Shown here piece after piece: positions 36,569 through 48,800 of a DNA stretch of 64,000 bases. The stretch spans positions 80,560 through 144,559 of the forward strand of contig NW_001799366.1 in assembly GCF_000165425.1 (NCBI RefSeq), in the 5' to 3' direction. The notes under the pieces are model-generated. The model was not told where the DNA came from. It was given only the letters and a program-made list of their open reading frames with translations, and did no database searches. The position numbers were made by a program, and so were the translations under genes. This stretch comes from Paramecium tetraurelia (Eukaryota; Ciliophora; Oligohymenophorea; Peniculida; Parameciidae). The stretch's first letter is position 1; each line of letters begins with the position of its first letter.

Positions 36569-39500
36569 ATGACCAAAGTTTAATTCCTTTTGACTTATAT
36601 GATCGTCTTAGCACACTCGTGCTCCTATCTATATAACAATACCATCTTCCTTACAGGTACTTTGCAAGAAGTGATTAACGTACCCCTCTCCTCCATCTTC
36701 CATACTGATTATTTTGAGAGACTCACCTTAAAGCAAACCGACAAATTCCTTTCAATAACAAGTCCAATATCAAAATATTCAGAAAAATATTATGGTGGAA
36801 TCAAAGACCTCAAGATTGTCACTTAAAAACTCCAGAAAAGCACCTCTAGTCGTGATCCAATTAACCACCTAACAATTCTAGGCGTTAACTACGATACCTA
36901 CTATGCATAGTCCAACTAAGGAACTTACTTAGACCTTCCCTAAATCAGCATTTTAACAAATTGTGAGGCAAAAAAAAACTCTATCTGCTATGATATAGTA
37001 TAAATAGATAGATTAACTGTTATAGACTGTGATGACCAAAAGAAAAATAGCTATTTCATACTGATGAATTAGGATTCAACAACTTATTTAGATGTCGATA
37101 AAGCTACCTCGGAGTTTAGGAAAATAGACTAAGTTGACAAATACATGTTCAGAGGAACAGCAGATAAAATCTTTGTATACATTGAAGAAGAGGGCTAACT
37201 GAAGTATTTAATTTCTTTGGATGAAACCACCTTGATCGCACTTTTGGAAAAAGACTCTTTTAAGTTGTCAATCAAGGATTTTCAAGTTCATACCAATGGA
37301 TAACTTAGCATTTTGAATGCTTCTGGTGAAATCATAATTGTTTAATACAAAAATGACTCATGGGGTTTAATCAAAATTATAGAAACTCACATCAATGATG
37401 TCTAAGGGTATGATTACAATATCTACACCAACACTTATGCGATAATTTCAAAAACACAAATTGTGTTTCAAAATAGAGATAAGGAAAAGCAATTAGCAGA
37501 AATCTTAAATGAAGATGCCTCATCTAAAATATATCTCACTAAAAGAAACATACTCTTATTCTAAAACAACACTGTGACATTGTTAAATGAATCATTAAAG
37601 AAGATATAAAATTTAAAATTTGATAATGAGTTAGCTTTTATAAATACAAATCAAAATGCTGAAGGCTTTATGATTGTTTCCAACATAAGAGTTGCTGGTT
37701 TTACAATAAATGAAAACTACTCTTTAAAATTATCGCTAACTTCGGCTATTGTTGGTGAAGGTTACTAATAAGCCAGTTTAATTTAAGGAGCTTACCCATA
37801 AAATTGCTAAATAACTTTGTTTTATAAAACTCAAGATTTGGGGTATAAACAAATCTTATAATCGTAATATTCTTAAGGCTTGTTAGTAGGAGGTGTCAAT
37901 ATTGATAGTGATATAATCAAGTTAGTACCTATATACTAAGGTTCTGATTTAAAATATCAATTCAAAGCTAATAATTTGATAAAAAAAATTGAAATTGAAA
38001 AACATTAGGCTTTTTCTTTGTAAGGACTCTCCGAGACACAAACTTTGGGCTATCGAAAAATATTGAAAGCCAATGGATAATGGAGTTACTATGTTATTTA
38101 ATAAGATGCTAATCTTTAAGTAAAAGGATATTTATGTGAAGGTAATCTTCAACTCAATTGTAACCTCCTTTTTACAAAAGATTAATTTAAACAATTGTAG
38201 AATTCATTAGAATAATTATGGTGGTCTAATTAAGAATCGTTGTTCTTTGGAACTTTCTAAGAACAAAGCATTACAATTTATTATTTGTCCACTCAAACAA
38301 ATAACCTTGATATTTTGACAACCATTGAGATGGGAAGTAATGTAAAATAAATTGTAACAGATGGTTCACATTTATTTGTATTACTAGAGCAGGAGATTAG
38401 AATTTATGAAATAACCATTTTAAATCAAGCTAAATTAACAAATACTTTTAATGTATTTGCCAAGAAGATATATGCATCAGAACATGTTAAAAATTTATTC
38501 TTTATCGAATAATAATTTAGTTTGAATTTGTACGATATTGAATATGATTTATAAACTATTGTTTGGTATGGAACTATTTAGTTTGATTACTAAGAGTCAA
38601 ATTTGGCCATTTTTGAAAATCATTTTGTGAGATTCATTAAACCCGACAATGAGGAAAATTACATTGTGACAGTCTTTAATTATGCAAATAAAAGGAATAT
38701 CTATACTGAGAAGCAAATATCATTCACACACTACACAGATATTAATTTGTCTACTCTAGAATGTTCTTTTGATAGAAATTTGTTTTATATTCATGGGTAT
38801 AATAAGTAAAGTTCAAGCTAAGTCATTTTGGTCTATAAGTTGACGTCAAATAGTTTGGATACCTTATTCTATTAGATTAATTCAACTCCCAGTACCATAT
38901 TTTCAGTAGCAGGTAACAACATTCTTATGACTGACATTGTTAACAAATAAGTAGTTAATTATTAGATCACTGGAGAGCTTGTAGTTACAAGCGTAGTCAA
39001 TAAAGAATACGAATAAATACCATACACAAGTTTGATCCAATTAGATTTTGATGTTACTAATGATTTATCCAATAAAATGGTTGCATCAATTGCTATAAAT
39101 AGCGTAAATAGAGGCAGCAAAATTATATTGAGAAGTGATCAAATCAATCTGAACTACACAAAACATAATGATACTGTAAACTGTGCAGATTTGGGTTAGG
39201 ATTGGTACTCAGGTTAAGTCTTTGATATTGAACTTGCAGATTAATAAAAAAAGATTTAGTTGAATCCATCTTTGACATTGCAAAAAGAAATTTTGGAATA
39301 CAGCCCATAATTAAAATAGTTTAATAGTAGTAGACTAGTTTAATTAATGTAGAATAAACTTAATCTAGTGAATATTGAGGAATTTACATTTCAGATCTTG
39401 AAGTTGGATGAAGATTATCAATTTACTGCTATTTTACTGATTGCAGGGGAAAATATCTATGTTTAAGCTAAATCAAAGGAATCTATCTGGTTGAGGGTCA

Positions 39501-40576
39501 TTTAATGCAAGAATAGTGACATGTGTAATTTATTGGATAATAAATTCCAACTTTCTATGGGTGTAAAAAGGGCTTATCTTCATGAAAATAATTTCTTTTT
39601 ATATATGGGAAATTATGTTAATGTTTATGATACATTAGGAGATGCAACGAAATTGGAGTAGTTTGAACTAATTTAAAGTTTTTCATAGTACTATCAACTT
39701 TAGTAAATGGAATTTACTCATTTATAAAAGAATGTCTATTAGTTTATTTCAGTAGATATTTGGGGTAACCCTGAATTCTAAATGAGAGAAATCAACAGAA
39801 CAGCAACAAACAATTATCTTGTCAAATTTCCACTGGATTCATTACTTGCGGGATAAAAAATCAATAAACAAGAAATTTAACAATCAGCCGGATTTGTCTT
39901 AACAAAAAACTAAATTACTATAATATTCAAGAATAGTGCGTCATACTCTTTTCATTATGAAATTAACTGTTCAAGAAATGAATTATGTGAAATTTCTACG
40001 TTTAAATTTAATGGCTTATATTAGTAATATCAAGATTGGTAATTAATAGATTTTAGTTAAAATGAAAATATTCTCTAACTAATTTATTTGACCTAAACTC
40101 ACTATGAGTTGATGTTATATGATATGGAAACACCAAGCAGTAATTCTAAACCTAAAAATGTTATTGCTCATCTGGCTACTCCTCTGTCTGGAATTAAAGA
40201 CAATTCTTAACATTTGTCTTTTGTGTACTCTTTAAAAGATAAATTACATTTATTAGCATCATCTGAAGGCTAATTGAAACTTTAACATTATATCTTGTTA
40301 AGATCCCCTTAACTCTGTACAAGTGAAATTAAATTTGAGGATCAAGTGAAATTTAAGTTATCTAATACAGATGAAAACGTTTCTATTCAAGAAAAGGTTA
40401 TAATATCAGAATACATACCTCCTTCTCCTCCTGATAATGATGACAACGGAAGCTTTCCTATTTGGGCTATTATACTAATACTTCTTGGCGTACTATTGAT
40501 TGGAGGAGGTATATTCCTATATTGTCGCTAGAGAAAAAATAAAAATTAGAACACAAACCTATTGCTGGAGAGCTGA
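36569..40576 (+). CDS. large single-pass (type I) surface protein, unknown family
   Basis: 1335 aa in one uninterrupted frame. It has an N-terminal signal peptide (FLLTYMIVLAHS), about 1260 extracytosolic residues rich in beta-forming Tyr/Ile/Leu/Thr and Gln, and a proline/aspartate spacer (PPSPPDNDDNG). One TM helix (FPIWAIILILLGVLLIGGGIFLYC) and a short basic tail ending LLLES follow. No repeat unit or named domain was recognised; a propeller-like fold is possible from the strand spacing. The lack of introns over 4 kb is notable beside intron-rich neighbours. Function unknown, likely cell-surface. Confidence 0.75.
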
Positions 40577-40878
40577 TTAAATTATTATATATAATAACAA
40601 AATTATATTTCATTTGACTTTTCCATTTTATTAATATATTTTTAATCGTATTTCCTATTCATTGATTTTTTTAATTAAATTTTATAACACCTATCTTGAA
40701 TTTAATCAGAGCTTAAGACAAAAAAGAATAATTGAATTAATAATATAGTACTTTTAAATGATTTTATAAAAGAAGCATTTTTCCAAGTGAATACAAATAA
40801 ATTGATCTTAAACTATATTTACTTATTTATATATATAATCTTCTAAATGAATGAAGAGTTAATAATAATTATAAAAAT
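40577..40878. other. AT-rich intergenic region between convergent genes
   Basis: 302 bp holding two 3' ends. Nothing beyond A/T-rich sequence was recognised. Confidence 0.6.
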
Positions 40879-41943
40879 TCATTTTTAAAAAAACTTACCT
40901 TAACTCAAATCTATTCCATAGATATCCTTATATATTTCCTAAATTGATTTGTCTAAAGTTGAGATTAAATGTCCTTATCCTTTATGAATTGTACTAATTT
41001 TAGGATTCTTACCGCGAATGACATTACATTTTTCCAACACAGATTTAGAAGTTTCAATAGGATTAAAGGTCTCCAATTCATTCCCTTGCTTGATCTTATT
41101 GTCTTTCTATTCCATTTCTTCAGTCTTCTAAACATCCCTCTATTGTTGTTGAGATTCTAGAAATGATTGGTAAATAATTAATACTTTTTTCATCTGGTTC
41201 TGCTTACTTCAACACTGGAGCCGATCTAGCATGGTCCATAAGAGATACTAGAAAATTAACACAAGGAATATACATGGCAAATTATTAAACATAGTAGATG
41301 CAGCTTGAAAATGTGTTTTTTGATGTAAACTAGGAAGTAAATTTTTGGCAATCAATCTGCTTAAATAGGCTTTCCTGTCTAGCGAACTCATGTTTTCCGA
41401 GAGATTCTCTATGTTAAATACTTTCTTCTTGCTGAATTTCTGGTTCTCCACTTAGGTTTATGTGTGATCCTTCAAAAACTGTTCTATCCTTTCTAAACTA
41501 GTTTTATCTCTGTATCGAAACACATCGCGTTTTATGTCTTTGGATGGATCCCTTTCACGAAAGCAATAATGAGCCACTTGCCTATTAGGAAGAAAGTCAA
41601 GATTCTTGTTTCTGTCCAAGGCTTCCTGGATACGATCTTTCTCATGCTTGAAACCCTTGACATAAAATTGGGGATCTCCTAAATTCTTAGTGGGGTCTTC
41701 CTATCTAAAAGCTTGAGTGTCGGGCTGTTTGTATTCTGCACAAACCACAGGATTCTCAAGCATATTGATGACAAAATTTTCCACTCTTTTCCTGTAATTC
41801 TATGCCAACCTATTATTTAACTCTTCATTTATTCAATCAATCTTACCTTTGCGAACTTCTCGTTCTCTCATGTATCCCTTCTTAATCTTGTCAATCTCTT
41901 TGGATAAGGCAAGTTATTTTTCATATGAGTAAGAATTAAACAT
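40879..41943 (-). CDS. unknown charged protein (328 aa)
   Basis: Start ATG 41941-41943; three introns (24, 26 and 28 nt, near 41.85, 41.25 and 41.17 kb) restore one frame to TGA 40879-40881 with whole codons. The protein is highly charged and helical at the N-terminus (KEIDKIKKGYMREREVRK), with DPSKDIKRDVFRYRDKTSLE in the middle and a Gln/Glu/Lys tail. The style resembles ciliary or axonemal CFAP proteins, but no family is recognised. A last extra exon past TGA is possible because a donor-like GGTAAG precedes the stop. Confidence 0.7.
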
Positions 41944-42373
41944 TATTAATTAATTATGATTTCAATTTATTTATCTTCATCTCACCGAGCACTTCCATTA
42001 ATTTAGTAATTTAGTGTTATGTATCAAAACATATGTCAATATTCATTCAATATAAATATATAATAAAAAAGGGGGAAAATTATCATATTATAGTGAATTA
42101 TTTTGTTTTTCAAAGAATCATTTTCAATACACTTTGGATATTTATTATTTTTATACATCAAAATATTATGGTTTTCTACTAGATATCAATTTATTTTATA
42201 TCAGTTCTTTGGCTATCCATATTTCTTATTTAAAATTCATAAGCTGCTTTGATGATTTTTCAAACTATATTTTATTTCTGATTTAGATATTGGAATTTTA
42301 CTATTTCCATTTTATTTTAGTTGTATTCCAAACCCATTTCAGATTATGATCTTCTTGCATATTTCCAAAAATT
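41944..42373. other. intergenic region with a 78-codon minus-strand frame
   Basis: 430 bp between two minus-strand genes. A frame from ATG 42360 to TGA 42124 (minus) has mixed composition (MQEDHNLKWVWNTTKI and so on). It begins about 15 bp after the stop of the 42.4-44.9 kb gene, so it could be a lost or extra C-terminal exon, but no GT donor lies between them. It is not called as a gene. Confidence 0.3.
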
Positions 42374-44930
42374 TCAAATTAAGTAATTATTATAATAAGT
42401 TAAGATCTTAGTATTTTCTATTCTCAAATTATGTGTTTTTAATTCAAATGATGTTTCTTCATCTAATATTCTTTTTTCTTTTGCCTTGTTTAGATTTATC
42501 TCACAGTAACTATGATTCTTATTTAGCTTTAATTTAGGTTCAATTTCTTGAGAAACTAACCTACTCTTTAATAATTAATTAGCATGATTGTTTTGATTTG
42601 AGATCATCATCCTCGTTAGATTAAGAAATACTTGCTTGTTATAACAAATATTACTAATTATTTTATTTTGATTAAACTTCTGAGTTTTGTAATAATTTGA
42701 AATAATGAGTTAGTTCAATATTGAATATTTTTTAACATAATTCTAGTTCATGTACTCAGTTTGACATTTATCTTGATCTATTCTACGTTGTTTATAGAAA
42801 GAGGATCTGAGTTAACTGAATCATCCTACATATCATCTTTTAGACATTTAATCGATTTCCTTTCCCACTAAATCAAGTGGGAAACGTCAAAGATATCTCT
42901 AACTTCTTGTCCTAATTTCTCAATCAATTTCTCATTAATTTTGTTGTCCTACTATAATTATTTATGAATATGATCATAGGCCTATATTAAATACAAAGAA
43001 ACTTTTACTTAAAATAGCTTATAGTAAGCTTGAATTGATTTGTTTTAATTTTAAACTTCTTTCTAGTTTGAATTTGATCTCATGGTTTCCAAGCTATTAC
43101 TACCTTAGCTTCTCGTCATAATTGATTTTTCGTCTTCCTAAAGATCGATTACCTATTTTGGAGCAAAATCAAATAGAACTAATTAATCTTTGGTTAACAA
43201 TAATTCTTTAATTAAATTAATTTCTTTGACCGTGTCTATAACCACACAAATATCCAAATCTTGGTTTATTTTTTTTCTAAATATATGAGTACATCAATTC
43301 ATTACATTGCTTTGTGGAGTAGTATGCTGTTGCGGTCGTAAAATAATTTAGAGCAAAACACCATAGAAAGAATGTATTTGCAGTTGAATAGTATAGGCTT
43401 GCTTCTATTTAATATCTTCTGGATTTACTAAGTTAAGTAGCTCTTCCGATCCTGGATACCTAGTTTTAGTATAATTTTTTCTTATTCCTAATAGAATAGC
43501 AGTTATTCTTCTTGGCGATTAGTAATCTACAATTCTGATTTGACTTGGTATATTTCATCTTGTTTGGATATATTGTATAGTTCCTGTTATTTTGTATCAT
43601 TTTATTATAGCTAAATTTATGTATGTTTAGGTGATTGCATTTGAGAGTGTAATTCCTGATCCTAACCTTGCTGCTTAACGATGGTTCTACTTCTTGCTTT
43701 GGCTATAACCTTCTTGATTTCCTTTCTTTCTTGGGAGTCTGCAATGCTAATACTCTTAGTAGGGAAATCATAAACATAATTAGCCAAATCGATCATTACT
43801 AAATAGGTGATTGATCTAATACATCTTGATTTATTATAGGATTTGATGAGGATTCCAAAAACAAGAGCAACGATATTTGCAAAACCCCCAAGATAAGAGA
43901 GCAGATCAGAAATATCTTATAATTCTCGTTTAACAATTTAGGTGTAAGGACTTCTTCTCAAATAGATGGCTGAAAATTGCTAATCATTATTTTAAACGAT
44001 TTTGGTCTTAAAATCTCCTGCTCTTTTGACATTTATGATCTCTTCATCTATTTTTTTGAGAATAGGAATGACGTTGTCATCAGTGGTGATATTGTATTTC
44101 TAATAAAATACATCTGCTTCTGTTCCTGTTTAAAGTAGAAATGAGAAATAAGTTTCATCATCTAAGAAGGTTTGGGACACATTTTACACTTATAAGGGGT
44201 TGATAACATTATTAGTCATATACCTGAATTAATAGAAGAGATGTACATCCTAATTCTGAAGGAGCGTTCTTATTGAAGATAACGATCTCTGGCTTAAGTG
44301 CTTGCACATTGAGGTTTCCATGACAGAATGGAATTCGAATTTGAATTATTTGAGCACTCACTCACAGTTATTTTGACAAACTCGAAGATGTCGCTTGTAA
44401 AACTGCCACCTAATTAGATCGAATAATTGAGTTGAGGACATAGCCATTCCTCTAGTTTTAATTAAGAAAACTAAACAGAGAAATCCTAATTCTTAAAGAT
44501 CTTTTGAAATCGATCTTAGGTGCATGGGATTAGATCTATGAAATTATCTTGTTTATTTAAGGAGCCATCGGAGGATCTTGTGTAGGTACGTTATTTCAGA
44601 GTGATATTGAAGAAGGGGAGTGTATTGAAGTTAGTCTAGTCAACTGCCAATGCAAACATGTAATTATCCTCATTGAATGTTATTCTGTCTGGGTTGAAAT
44701 CGAAGATCGTCTAAGCGTTGAGATGAATATCAACTCGATGAATGAAATTTAAGATATTCTGTTAAAAGAAGAATGCTATAACAGCAATTATAGCAAGGGA
44801 GAAAAATCCACCAGTTGCTGTTTAATATTAGTTCTATCCATTAAAATTCAATTGGATGTTTTACCCAAAGATATCCAAGCTCTTCATGTCTAGGATAATG
44901 ATCATTATTACATTTTAAAATTTTGTTCAT
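42374..44930 (-). CDS. two-TM surface protein, paralogue of the gene at 33.6-36.0 kb
   Basis: About 799 aa with six introns: 44890-44911, 44224-44246, 43799-43822, 43277-43305, 42982-43008 and 42755-42786. The start ATG 44928-44930 begins MNKILKYMKSLDIFG, matching the paralogue's ILK ... IDLFG. TM1 is FFSLAIIAVIAFFF and TM2 is LLSYLGGFANIVALVFGIL. The tail shares KKINQDLDICVVID, NLIKELLLTKDQ and IEKLGQEVRDIFDVS. Its C-terminus is longer and more basic. The paralogue alignment shows that 43799-43822 and 42982-43008 are introns although neither contains a stop and both are multiples of three. Function unknown. Confidence 0.8.
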
Positions 44931-45270
44931 GATTGTTTTTTATTTTAAATTTATCATCTCGATTTTTATAAATATTAAATTCCAGATTTGTTTCCAATCA
45001 TCCAACATTGACCTTATTTGACCAAATAAGAGAAAAGTCTGCATTTGAAATTATTAAGATTGTTTTTGGAACAATTTCGTAATCTCAAGACAAAAGTGCC
45101 TAAACAATTAAATTAACCAAAGTTTATGAATCTAAATTTTTGACCATCAACTTTTGTGCTTAATTTCATCCTTTTACTCTTTTACTTCATATAATATTAA
45201 AATAACAACATTGGTAATATTGCAATGGTATTTGTTATGAACCTGGGATATCGATAAGAATTTCCTAATT
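44931..45270. other. AT-rich intergenic region
   Basis: 340 bp upstream of the two-TM gene start and downstream of a small minus-strand gene. No feature was recognised apart from A/T-rich sequence. Confidence 0.5.
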
Positions 45271-45660
45271 TCATCTTGAAGTAAAACCTAGGATAAAATT
45301 TCTGGAAACTATGCCTGCTATCAATTTCACAGCCAGACCTGGATTCAAGAAATAAATTTCAATAATGCCATCATCTCTACCAGGTATTCCAGCTTATTTG
45401 ATTATGGAAATGATAGACTTTCTTTAGCTGATATAGATTGAGGTTTAGTGCTCTACTCTTATAATTCTTCTACTAAGCATTCTCCTAAATAAATTTCTGC
45501 AACTTGATCATCTACTATTATTGCATAGTTTCCTTTTGAATTCTTTTAATTGATAAAGAAAGTGATAAGCTATTAAATTTAAAAAAAGGAGAAGAATAAT
45601 CAGAAAGTATCACTATGATTACTTATCTGGAATAACTGTGTAAGAACATTTTTTTAAGAA
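45271..45660 (-). CDS. small unknown protein, 5' end uncertain
   Basis: Minus-strand coding character is clear for ~85 residues: an exon with NYAIIVDDQVAEIYLGECLVEE joined across a 26-nt intron (near 45.40 kb) to GIPGRDDGIIEIYFLNPG and a hydrophobic end (LAVKLIAGIVSRNFILGF), stop TGA 45271-45273. The start could not be fixed. An ATG near 45.64 kb reaches this frame only through a long intron. The Gly/Asp-rich, hydrophobic-ended chain matches no family that I recognise. It may be a truncated gene. Confidence 0.4.
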
Positions 45661-45886
45661 ATTGGATTAAAAAGGAAAGAATTTGTCTTTTGCAATTAAT
45701 TAATTAAAATAAAACCTATAAATTAATTAATTATATACGTTCCATTGTTATATACTCTATTAGAGTATTAAAACCAATTACCATTTAAATAATTATTAAT
45801 ATTGATGTGAACCTTGCTTATAAAAATTAAAATAAAGTTTAATAAAAATATGATCAATTACACAAAAATAAATTAAAATCTATGCA

Positions 45887-48800
45887 TCATCTTCTTCTAG
45901 TAAATATTCTTCTAAGGAATTCCTTAGCTTTGTTATCCAATAATTTGTTCAATAGCCTTTAAATTGCTGGCATATTTATCAATCCCATATGAATGCCATA
46001 TTAAAGGACCAACTGAATTGGAGAATAAAGCAGGTTGTCTGCACTGAAAGTACCGATAAAAATATAACTCCATTGGTTGGCTGTTTCCACTGAACCACTC
46101 AGTACTAAACCTGCAAGCATAGTATAAGATATAAATCCAGCAGTAACTATCATAACAAAAGCACCAACAATTCTTACTGACTTCTTCTTGTGAGCCAGCA
46201 TCTTTTCAAGTATGATTTAATAAATTTTATTGACAGGAGCAGTAAGCAAAGCCAGAGTCAAAGTGAGACTGATGTTATTTGGTTGCCCGAAGACAAAGAG
46301 CACAGCCAAACTACCCATAATACTAGTGTAGACTATGGATGCCCTGAGACCCCTAGGTTTTTCCTCATCATCCTTATACACGATAGACAAGATCTGATGG
46401 AAATACTTTAGATATTCTATGTAAGCCTTTAACTTGGAAACGGATTATTAAACTAGATCCTCCTCAGGTTTCTTGGTGACTTCCGGTTCCTTTTGAAGTG
46501 GGTTATCGGCATTCTCGACTTTACTCTAAGGAGAGTTTTGAGAATTGATTGTGGCATTTTAAATATCCACTGCAATATGGCCATTTTCAGCAGCGGAAAT
46601 CACTTTTATACTACCTTGAATTGAATTGGTTTTCGGGAGCCTTAATTTAGCATGATCATTAGTTTCCAACAAAGTTTGTACCTGGTCTCTTGTTCCTATC
46701 TAAGTTAGTTGTTGCTCTCTGTTTCTATTGAAGATTGTGTTTTTGCCTTCATTGTTGGGTGGAACATCATCATTAAATTCTTAATGCTCGAGAATGGCTT
46801 TGCTTTGATTGGCATCATTCTATGTATCAATATGTTCTATGTGCAAAGCTCCATCATTTTCTTCTTTCTACTCATCTTCTTATTTGTTTTCTTGTTCCTT
46901 TAGCTTCTCCTCCTCTTCTTTAATCTTTTACTCTAAGGCTTCTTTCTCAATTGCTATCCTTGAATACATGGCTTGATCTACCTTCATTCCCCAATAGACT
47001 ACATAAGCATAGCCTCCCGTCATTAGTAGATAGAAGTAAAATACGATGGTTTTGTAAAAGGGGAATGATGCAAATGCGAGTAGAGTGTCCAATGAATATA
47101 CTTGGGAGGCTTTGTCAAGCAAGTAGTCTAAGGATTCCATGATTGAAGTAGGATTGAGGGATTCGCATTCACAAATAGTTTCTCCTTCAACCTTCTTAGT
47201 TTTACAGACATCTGCATTCCAGCTCCCAGAGTCTACCTGAGCTATACACTTAGTTGAAGTGTTTGTAGGCAACTTTTTGGTAGTTGGGAATTTCATCTTC
47301 ATACTCGATGTGATATTTTTTGTTTTATCCATTGCATTCTTGATAGATAGTTTAGGATCGACAGCCTAATAGCCAGTGCTGTTTTTGGGGAACCCAACCG
47401 CACTGTAGAAGGGATTATCAATAAAGCGAGTCTGTGAGAATTTGTAGAAATTGGTTGTATTGCTATAATTTGAATTTGAGGTGTCAGCCTCTGCTTCTAA
47501 TAGTCGAGTTTTACTATTATCCTTGATAGCTGAGCCGGTGGCCTCATTTGCAAGTTTGGATGTTAAGAATCCAAAATTCATATTGACAGAATTTGATGAC
47601 ACTTTGTACATAGGCTCATTGGCCACACTAATGTCCTATAAGTAATTGATCATGGAATCAAGTTGAGCCTGGATTTCTGTTGCAGTTTCATTCTTATTGA
47701 CTCTGTAATTAATGTAGGATGATAGGATATTGGTGTATGTGTAATATTACTTAACATAATTGGTTTTCTCTATATTTTAGGGGGAAGACAATTTGTTATT
47801 ATGTTGCAATTCGGTTAATGTTTATAGTTCTGTGGCTGCCAACTTTATTCTAATGTTTAACTAATTCAGTAAGTGAGTTTCATTCAGAGATATCAGAGTT
47901 ATATTCTGACTCAATATACTAGATAATGAATGGTAGATGGTTTCAGTTTGATTGCTGAGGAAGGAATCGTTCTTATCGATGGACAGCAATTCATTAAACA
48001 ATTCTTCCTTATAATCAATCAACCCACTTAATTAGGTAAGTCGGTCTGTGATGATGCGATACCCTATCAAACGCTCATCAAAGCTCTGCAATCTTAGTTG
48101 ATAATTTCTAATGTTGTCCTCACTTAGATTTGCATACTGCTTGACTTTTAGAGGCTCTGTGATGTTGGCAATTCCACCTTCTTAATCTTAGATGTTCACA
48201 ACAATGAGACTGTCATCACTGTTGGCATAAGGAAGTGTTAGATTAAATCTGGAAGTTAACTGTTGAGGAATAACAAGTAGGTAATTATAGAATTTTGAGT
48301 TCTCTAGATCTGACTAGTAGATTGACTAGTTTGGAAATAGCATAACGGAATATTTTAACGGAGTATCGACATCATTACAATTTATGACATTCACTTCGAG
48401 ATAGTCTAAGAATTCAACAAAGCTCTCCTTCTTCACATAGCTTAATTCGCACTTTTAAGGAGGTATGTTTAGTGTCAACATTTGAGTGTTCAATGATGGC
48501 ATGATAAATCGAGGGTCGTAGATAGATAATCTCAACCTTCCGGCATTTCCTTTGGCTACTTCAAAACTAGTGAAATAATCCTGAATTTTGAATTTGAAGT
48601 CCAAATAATAGAATTGAAATGTAGCCTATACCTCTTGATCATAAATCACAGCCCCTGCATACATCAACACATCTGGATCAATGCCTGGATAAGTGAGTTT
48701 GAAGATGAATTCATCGTAATAATTGTGGAGCTCTAAAGGATCGGCACCCTAGATGGTTAAAGCAGGCAAATCCAATTCGATAAGTTGGATGGAAACTTTG

